A DNA stretch of 64,000 bases. It comes from DATLRC01 sp035478435 (GTDB lineage: Bacteria; Patescibacteriota; Saccharimonadia; Saccharimonadales; UBA4665). The stretch spans positions 4,112-68,111 of the forward strand of contig DATIJT010000005.1 in the NCBI GenBank assembly GCA_035478435.1. The letters are read 5' to 3'. The notes under the pieces are model-generated. The model ran no database searches. It worked only from the letters and a program-made list of their open reading frames with translations, and was not told the origin of the DNA. This document shows positions 59,524-64,000 of the stretch, in pieces (position 1 is the stretch's first letter; every line of letters starts with the position of its first letter). The position numbers and the translations under genes are program-made.

Positions 59524-60495
59524 TTAAGCAGTTGAGCTAAAGGATTCACCGGCCTTTAAAGGGGCATACTCCAGATACATTTCGACTATGTCACCGGGCA
59601 CCTTGCCGGAGGCGATAGCGGCCAGGGCTTTGCGCCGGCGCCATTCCTTAGCTGAGATGCCTCCCGGTTTGGCGGCTTGCTCCCGGCCTTGTCTTTGAAG
59701 TTTATTGGCCCGATTTATGACGTCGCCCGGGAAATCATTAATGGCTAAGGCTGCAATATAATTCTCTAAAGGTATTTTTAAGGCGTTGGCTAGGGATTGG
59801 GTATCTAGATTACGTCGCGGGATGGAACAAGCCAAGGCCGCAATCCGGCGCAACATTTGTAGCTTGCGGATATCGAAACCGAGAATTCCAGGAAATTCTT
59901 CAGCTAGTTTACGCACATTGCCTGTCCAATTTAACTCTGTTGCTGCTTGTTCCAACCAAGCAACCTTAGCTTGAATCTTAGCCTTAGATCCTATTATTGA
60001 GGAGTCGACAGCGAGTATTTTTGGCCCATCTAGTCCTGCTTTTGCGCAAGTTTCTAAGGTTGCTTTAATTGATCTATAGGTATAAGTAAACACACCAGAG
60101 CCTCTACTAATTGCCCTGGCCCCATTAACGCCGATGCTATTAAAATAACGCTGTGCGCCTATAAAATTGTCGGGCGGGACAAGAGTAAGAGAAGGATATG
60201 CAGAGCGTGCTGTTTGCTGTAGGTCTATAAAGTTACTCAAGCCAAGGCGTGTATAAAAAGCCCGTCGAGCCATGTGGACAGTATCTCTAAGCTCTGGCGG
60301 CGGTTTACCGGTTATGTCCTGACTTGCCCTAATGGCTAGTTCTTGGAGGTCTGCTACCAAGGCTTCATCGGGAACCAAATCGAAATTAGCAATCCAGTCG
60401 CCATCGCGTTCTAACGACAAGGGCGCTGTTTCCCAGTCATCTATTTCATCATGTTCAGCTACTCCCGCTTCAACTGCGGACGGCGGGTTTGCCAT
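59524..60495 (-). CDS. Hypothetical helical-repeat protein (mTERF-like pattern)
   Basis: 323 residues, no signal or membrane segment. From about residue 98 to 215 a unit of about 35 residues seems to recur: YFNSIGVNGARAISRGSGVF, CAKAGLDGPKILAVDSSII and ELNWTGNVRKLAEEFPGILG. Each has L-x-x-x-G-h-x(8)-h-x(4)-P/S-x-h-h-x, the spacing of mitochondrial transcription termination factor repeats. I infer the resemblance from spacing only; mTERF proteins are known mainly from eukaryotes. TATAGT touches the ATG (leaderless). A basic C-terminus (SAKEWRRRKALA) could bind nucleic acid. Confidence 0.6.
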   Translation of the reverse strand: MANPPSAVEAGVAEHDEIDDWETAPLSLERDGDWIANFDLVPDEALVADLQELAIRASQDITGKPPPELRDTVHMARRAFYTRLGLSNFIDLQQTARSAYPSLTLVPPDNFIGAQRYFNSIGVNGARAISRGSGVFTYTYRSIKATLETCAKAGLDGPKILAVDSSIIGSKAKIQAKVAWLEQAATELNWTGNVRKLAEEFPGILGFDIRKLQMLRRIAALACSIPRRNLDTQSLANALKIPLENYIAALAINDFPGDVINRANKLQRQGREQAAKPGGISAKEWRRRKALAAIASGKVPGDIVEMYLEYAPLKAGESFSSTA

Positions 60496-60565
60496 ACTAT
60501 AATTATGACATTAAACAGTTCATGTAGTCAAATAAGCGATACCAAAGTTATTAAACTAAATATAT

Positions 60566-60594
60566 TTGCAAAAAAGTATAAATTTTGCTATAAT
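60566..60594 (+). promoter_or_regulatory. Promoter upstream of 60620
   Basis: TTGCAA (60566-60571), 17-bp spacer, TATAAT (60589-60594) with TTTTGC extending the -10. ATG at 60620 after a 25-nt AT-rich leader without a ribosome binding site. Confidence 0.6.
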
Positions 60595-60619
60595 TAGCCT
60601 ATAAATTTAAAACATAAAT

Positions 60620-61579
60620 ATGACTCAATCTCACGAAGTTAGCCCAAAACAATTCAATGCCGATTGGGACGCGGCCATAGCCGAAGCACCTTATCACGAA
60701 ATTGCTCGGCAAGCTCGTGAATATGGACTAGAAGAAGTGGCTGCTAACTTAATTGAGCAGGGCAAGCAAGCGGCTGAAGCCAAACTGGCCGAAGCTGCCG
60801 CTGATGAAGCGCAGCCGGCAGACGAAACAAAAGTCGAAAGTAAAACATTATCAGCCGAACAGCTAAGAGACATATTAACTGCTTCCCGATTTGTGGCGGT
60901 GGCGCCTTTCGAGCAACTTACCTCTACGCTCCATTCTCCCAACAAAGTCCATGCCACCGATCAAGGTTCAACGCTTCGGTATGTCGTACTAGGAGGCCTC
61001 AAGCGGTTTGCGATCCCTGAACTAGTTAGAAATGGCCGGGAGTTTATCGAAGGCGGAGTCTCTGAAGTGCTCACCCTAGCTGAACCCGAAGATTTCTTTG
61101 TTTACGAGGGCTATAACTTGAAGGAAACACTGGAGGGCGCTACTTTGAACGGTGAAAAGGTGATGTTGCTTAACTATGTCACTATGACCCGTAGCGATAC
61201 CCCTCCCAGGCAAGGGCCTTCCTACGAAAAACCAAATCAAGGCGGTGATTCAGTAAGACAATGGGGCTATGAATATCCCAACGAAGATGGCAGAGCTGGA
61301 AACTACTTTGGCTACACCATTTTACTGCCCGAAAGCAAAGCCCGAAAGCTCTGGGGAGCCCTGCATGCCGACCCAACACTGGTACGGGAAATGGGGGATG
61401 TAATTATGAGTGGTTTAGAAGGCTCAACAATTGAAGGTACTCAGTATGATGCCGAACGCTGGCAGCAAAATCGCCCGCCCTACGGCAAATGGCGTCAAGC
61501 CAATGGCGGTATCAATCGAATAGCCTTTAGGACTGCTTCCAACCAAACAGCTCAAGAATCTGAAATAGTCGAATTCTAA
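60620..61579 (+). CDS. Hypothetical protein, 319 aa
   Basis: Unrecognised. The N-terminal 80 residues form a Glu/Ala-rich probable coiled coil (EQGKQAAEAKLAEAAADEAQ). The rest is globular with LPESKARKLWGALHADPTLV and many Asn/Gly/Tyr (GYEYPNEDGRAGNYFGYTIL). No signal peptide. Divergent from the mTERF-like gene across 124 bp containing both promoters, which may link them in regulation. Confidence 0.7.
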   Translation: MTQSHEVSPKQFNADWDAAIAEAPYHEIARQAREYGLEEVAANLIEQGKQAAEAKLAEAAADEAQPADETKVESKTLSAEQLRDILTASRFVAVAPFEQLTSTLHSPNKVHATDQGSTLRYVVLGGLKRFAIPELVRNGREFIEGGVSEVLTLAEPEDFFVYEGYNLKETLEGATLNGEKVMLLNYVTMTRSDTPPRQGPSYEKPNQGGDSVRQWGYEYPNEDGRAGNYFGYTILLPESKARKLWGALHADPTLVREMGDVIMSGLEGSTIEGTQYDAERWQQNRPPYGKWRQANGGINRIAFRTASNQTAQESEIVEF

Positions 61580-61662
61580 AATTCACACAATCTCTGGCTT
61601 GCCAAGAACAGGGCTAATAGGGTAGCATTAGAAGCATAGAATTTTAGAGAAAGGTCAGGGAG

Positions 61663-63270
61663 GTGGCGAAAAGCCAAACTAAGTATATTTTTGTGAGTGG
61701 GGGTGTGCTTTCCGGACTCGGCAAGGGCATTACCGCCGCCTCCATCGCCAACCTCCTCAAAGCCCGCGGGCTGAAAGTCAACCTCCAAAAGTGCGACCCC
61801 TACCTTAATGTCGACGCCGGCACGCTCAACCCGCGTGAGCACGGCGAATGCTTCGTAACTAAAGATGGTGCCGAAACCGACCTGGACTTGGGGCATTACG
61901 AACGTTTCATCGACCAAGAGCTTGACCAAGCCAGTTCGCTGATGGCCGGGCGGGTGCTGTTAAAAGTTATCCAAGACGAGCGGGCCGGCAAGTACGAGGG
62001 CGAAGACGTGCAGATCATCCCGCACCTCACGGCTGCCATCCAAGACTACATCGAAGCCGCCGGCCAGGGCTTTGACGTCCACATCGTGGAGATCGGCGGC
62101 ACGGTCGGTGACTACGAATCATTAAGTTTTATAGAAGCTATCCGGGAATTCGGCCTACGCTTTGGGCGCGAAAATTGTTTGTACGTCCACGTCGTTTATT
62201 TGCCTTACTTAAACGCCAGCCAGGAAACCAAGACTAAGCCAGCGCAGAATTCGGTGCGTGAATTGCGTGGCCTGGGCATCACGCCAGACGTACTAGTCGG
62301 CCGCAGCGAAAAGCCCGCCAATAGCGGTGTCAAGCGCAAACTCAGCTTGTTCTGTGGCGTACCCGAAGAAGCTATCGCCTTGCTGCCCAACGCCTCGAGC
62401 ATCTATGAAGTGCCCTTAACTTTGGAAGATACCGGCATCGCCGAAGTGATAGCCAAGCGGCTCCAGCTCAAAGTTTCCAAACCTCACCTGAAAGAATGGC
62501 GTCGTATGGTAGCTAGGGCCACCCACAAGCATTCTAAAAATGTTCGGGTTGGCGTAGTGGCCAAATACATGGATAATTACGATGCTTACATCTCAGTGTT
62601 TGAAGCCCTAAAGGCAGCCGCTTGGTGGAACGACACCAACGTGGAGATTGATTGGATTAACGCTGAAAAATTCGATTCACCGAAGGCCGACATCGGCAAA
62701 GCCCTCAAAGGCCTAGACGGCATTTTGGTAACCGGTGGTTTCGGCCAAAGAGGTCTGGAAGGCAAGATCAAAGCCGCCCAGTATGCCTTGAAGCACAAAG
62801 TGCCTTACTTGGGGCTATGTTTGGGTATGCAAATGGGGGTGATAGCCGCCGCGCGTTTAGCGGGACTTCCTGAAGCCACGACTTTTGAACTCAATCCCGT
62901 GGCCGAAGATATAATAATTAACACTATGACTGGCCAAAAGGGTAAAGAGAACACTGGCGGCACGATGCGTCTGGGCAACTACAATTGCCATCTGGAAAAG
63001 GGCAGTCTGGCGGCCAAAGTTTACGGCACAACCGAAATCGTGGAACGCCACCGGCACCGCGGCGAATGTAACAACGCTTACCGCGACCAATACGAACAGT
63101 GGGGCCTGCGGGCTAGCGGCATTAACCGTGAAAACAATTTGGTGGAAATAGTCGAAGGCATCGACCACCCGTTCTTCCTGGCCAGCCAATTTCACCCAGA
63201 GTTAAAATCGCGCCCGACTCGCCCCCATCCGATGTTCGACGGCTTCATCAAAGCGCTTATTAAGAAGTAA
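61663..63270 (+). CDS. pyrG: CTP synthase
   Basis: It converts UTP, ATP and glutamine to CTP. Seen: amidoligase N-terminus KYIFVSGGVLSGLGKGITAA, CDPYLNVDAGTLNPREHGE, the E-I-G-G-T-V-G-D motif near residues 145-152, and the class I glutamine amidotransferase domain with nucleophile Cys in LGLCLGMQMG near 385 and His/Glu in FHPELKSRP near 510. At 535 residues it is full length. It begins with GTG (MAKSQTKYIFV), preceded by AGGTCAGGGAGG. Confidence 0.97.
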   Translation: MAKSQTKYIFVSGGVLSGLGKGITAASIANLLKARGLKVNLQKCDPYLNVDAGTLNPREHGECFVTKDGAETDLDLGHYERFIDQELDQASSLMAGRVLLKVIQDERAGKYEGEDVQIIPHLTAAIQDYIEAAGQGFDVHIVEIGGTVGDYESLSFIEAIREFGLRFGRENCLYVHVVYLPYLNASQETKTKPAQNSVRELRGLGITPDVLVGRSEKPANSGVKRKLSLFCGVPEEAIALLPNASSIYEVPLTLEDTGIAEVIAKRLQLKVSKPHLKEWRRMVARATHKHSKNVRVGVVAKYMDNYDAYISVFEALKAAAWWNDTNVEIDWINAEKFDSPKADIGKALKGLDGILVTGGFGQRGLEGKIKAAQYALKHKVPYLGLCLGMQMGVIAAARLAGLPEATTFELNPVAEDIIINTMTGQKGKENTGGTMRLGNYNCHLEKGSLAAKVYGTTEIVERHRHRGECNNAYRDQYEQWGLRASGINRENNLVEIVEGIDHPFFLASQFHPELKSRPTRPHPMFDGFIKALIKK

Positions 63271-63292
63271 TTTACGATTTAAATTAACCCTC

Positions 63293-63829
63293 TAGCCGCA
63301 TCCCTTCAGGCTGCTTTGCTAGTTACTTTCTTGCGCCAGCAAGAAAGTAACCAAAGAAATGGCAGGCAACACTAAAACACTATTGCCAGCAGATACCACT
63401 AACCTGGCGTGCGCCCAGAACTCCCTCCGGTCGGTCCTAATCTATATTTCTCAAAGAGGATTGGGACTAAACTGGCCGCAATGACTCGGCAGGTCACTGA
63501 TTGCTGGCATCGGTTTTACTGAGCCTGGAGAACCCCAGACTTTTGGGAGCCAAATTCGGGCATATGAGCCAGGCCTGATTAGATGTAGTAAAAAACGAGC
63601 GGGCTTGGCTTCCTGCAGTTGTTTGACGAAGAAAAGAGCCGGCGGCTCTATTCTAAGGAGTTCTGCAGGCAAGCTCGTTTTTTACTACAGCTAGTTGCCT
63701 GGATCATCCGTCCGAGAGTTTTTGCCTACTTTTGTCGGTACAAAAGTAGGAGGGTGCGAGCTTTAGGTCGCACTCTAAAGATTTTTTGATCAAATAAAAG
63801 TTTTAAATTTGGTTCTTTGGAAAAAACAC
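63293..63829 (+). repeat. Structured dispersed repeat, copy E (with right terminal inverted sequence)
   Basis: This follows pyrG by 22 bp. 5' hairpin GTTACTTTCTTG/CAAGAAAGTAAC (63322-63351), conserved ACACTATTGCC and TTGTTTGAC blocks, CCTGCAG/CTGCAGG and AGAGCC/GGCTCT stems, TGTAGTAAAAAACGAGC with GCTCGTTTTTTACTACA, 3' hairpin CCTACTTTTG/CAAAAGTAGG and GTGCGA/TCGCAC. The right edge 63803-63829 is the reverse complement of the left edge of copy B (one mismatch in 27). From 63830 to 63947 nothing specific is seen except GATGAGG before the last start codon. Confidence 0.85.
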
Positions 63830-63947
63830 GTCCTACGATTTGGGTGAAGAAGTTGCCCGGTTAATTTGGTCTAAATCCCAAACACTAATAAAATCACTGC
63901 AATAACATGTTTATTGCTCATTGTTTTTTGTTCTTTGATGAGGTAGC

Positions 63948-64000
63948 ATGAGCAGTATGGATCCAAACACCCAAACCCCCCCACCCGTAAGCGATTTAAA
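63948..64000 (+). CDS. Start of a gene cut by the window end
   Basis: ATG at 63948 (or the next in-frame ATG at 63957) opens a frame to the end: MSSMDPNTQTPPPVSDLK. GATGAGG lies 5 nt upstream as a ribosome binding site. Too little is visible to suggest a product; the Pro/Thr-rich opening resembles a disordered N-terminus. Confidence 0.55.
   Translation, partial: MSSMDPNTQTPPPVSDL

Overview
The window looks like a chromosome segment of a Candidate Phyla Radiation bacterium, most likely Candidatus Saccharibacteria (TM7). This rests on inference: a compact set of housekeeping genes, a short adenylate kinase without a LID domain, class I LysRS, a B12-type (class II) ribonucleotide reductase with NrdR, a WhiB-like protein, many secreted or membrane proteases, and about a dozen lineage-type hypothetical proteins. 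TGA is used as an ordinary stop and both RF1 and RF2 are present, so there is no sign of UGA recoding. No rRNA or tRNA gene was found.

Layout. 1-4 kb: copy A of a structured repeat, priA (minus strand), two small genes, repeat copy B. 4-10 kb: rpsU-yqeY-adk-map, then ftsA and ftsZ. 10-18 kb: nrdR, the class II RNR, a Cys-free thioredoxin-like protein, ileS, a P-loop kinase and rplU. 18-20 kb: a gene-free stretch with a candidate small RNA and a foldback element, then parA and parB converging on repeat copy C. 21-28 kb: envelope and proteolysis genes (lepB, an LCP protein, a membrane protein, htrA), a long foldback, then prmC-prfA and rpmE on the minus strand. 29-38 kb: rpsB-tsf, frr, a GIY-YIG gene boxed by palindromes, rseP, a CPBP protease, proS, greA, lysS and a zincin. 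38-43 kb: whiB, msrA, a HAD hydrolase, a run of small membrane proteins and a PD-(D/E)XK nuclease. 43-51 kb: serS, half-repeat D, hpf, secA, an M16 peptidase and prfB. 51-64 kb: a secreted glycoside-hydrolase-like protein, ftsE-ftsX with a PcsB-like hydrolase, ctpA, lineage hypotheticals, pyrG, repeat copy E and the start of one more gene.

How the genes fit together: translation (ribosomal proteins, release, recycling and elongation factors, four aminoacyl-tRNA synthetases), division and segregation (FtsA/Z, ParAB, FtsEX-PcsB) and envelope biogenesis and proteolysis (SecA, LepB, LCP, HtrA, RseP, CtpA, CPBP) dominate. Biosynthesis is minimal (PyrG, RNR, Adk).

The strongest unexplained signal is a dispersed element of about 500 bp with five copies here (A-E). 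It has no conserved ORF. Its helices keep pairing while their sequence changes between copies, and copies B and E carry a matching inverted terminal sequence. Other recurring themes are promoters set 5-11 nt before the start codon (leaderless transcripts), palindromes inserted in frame in nrdJ and ileS, and several unrelated foldback elements between genes.
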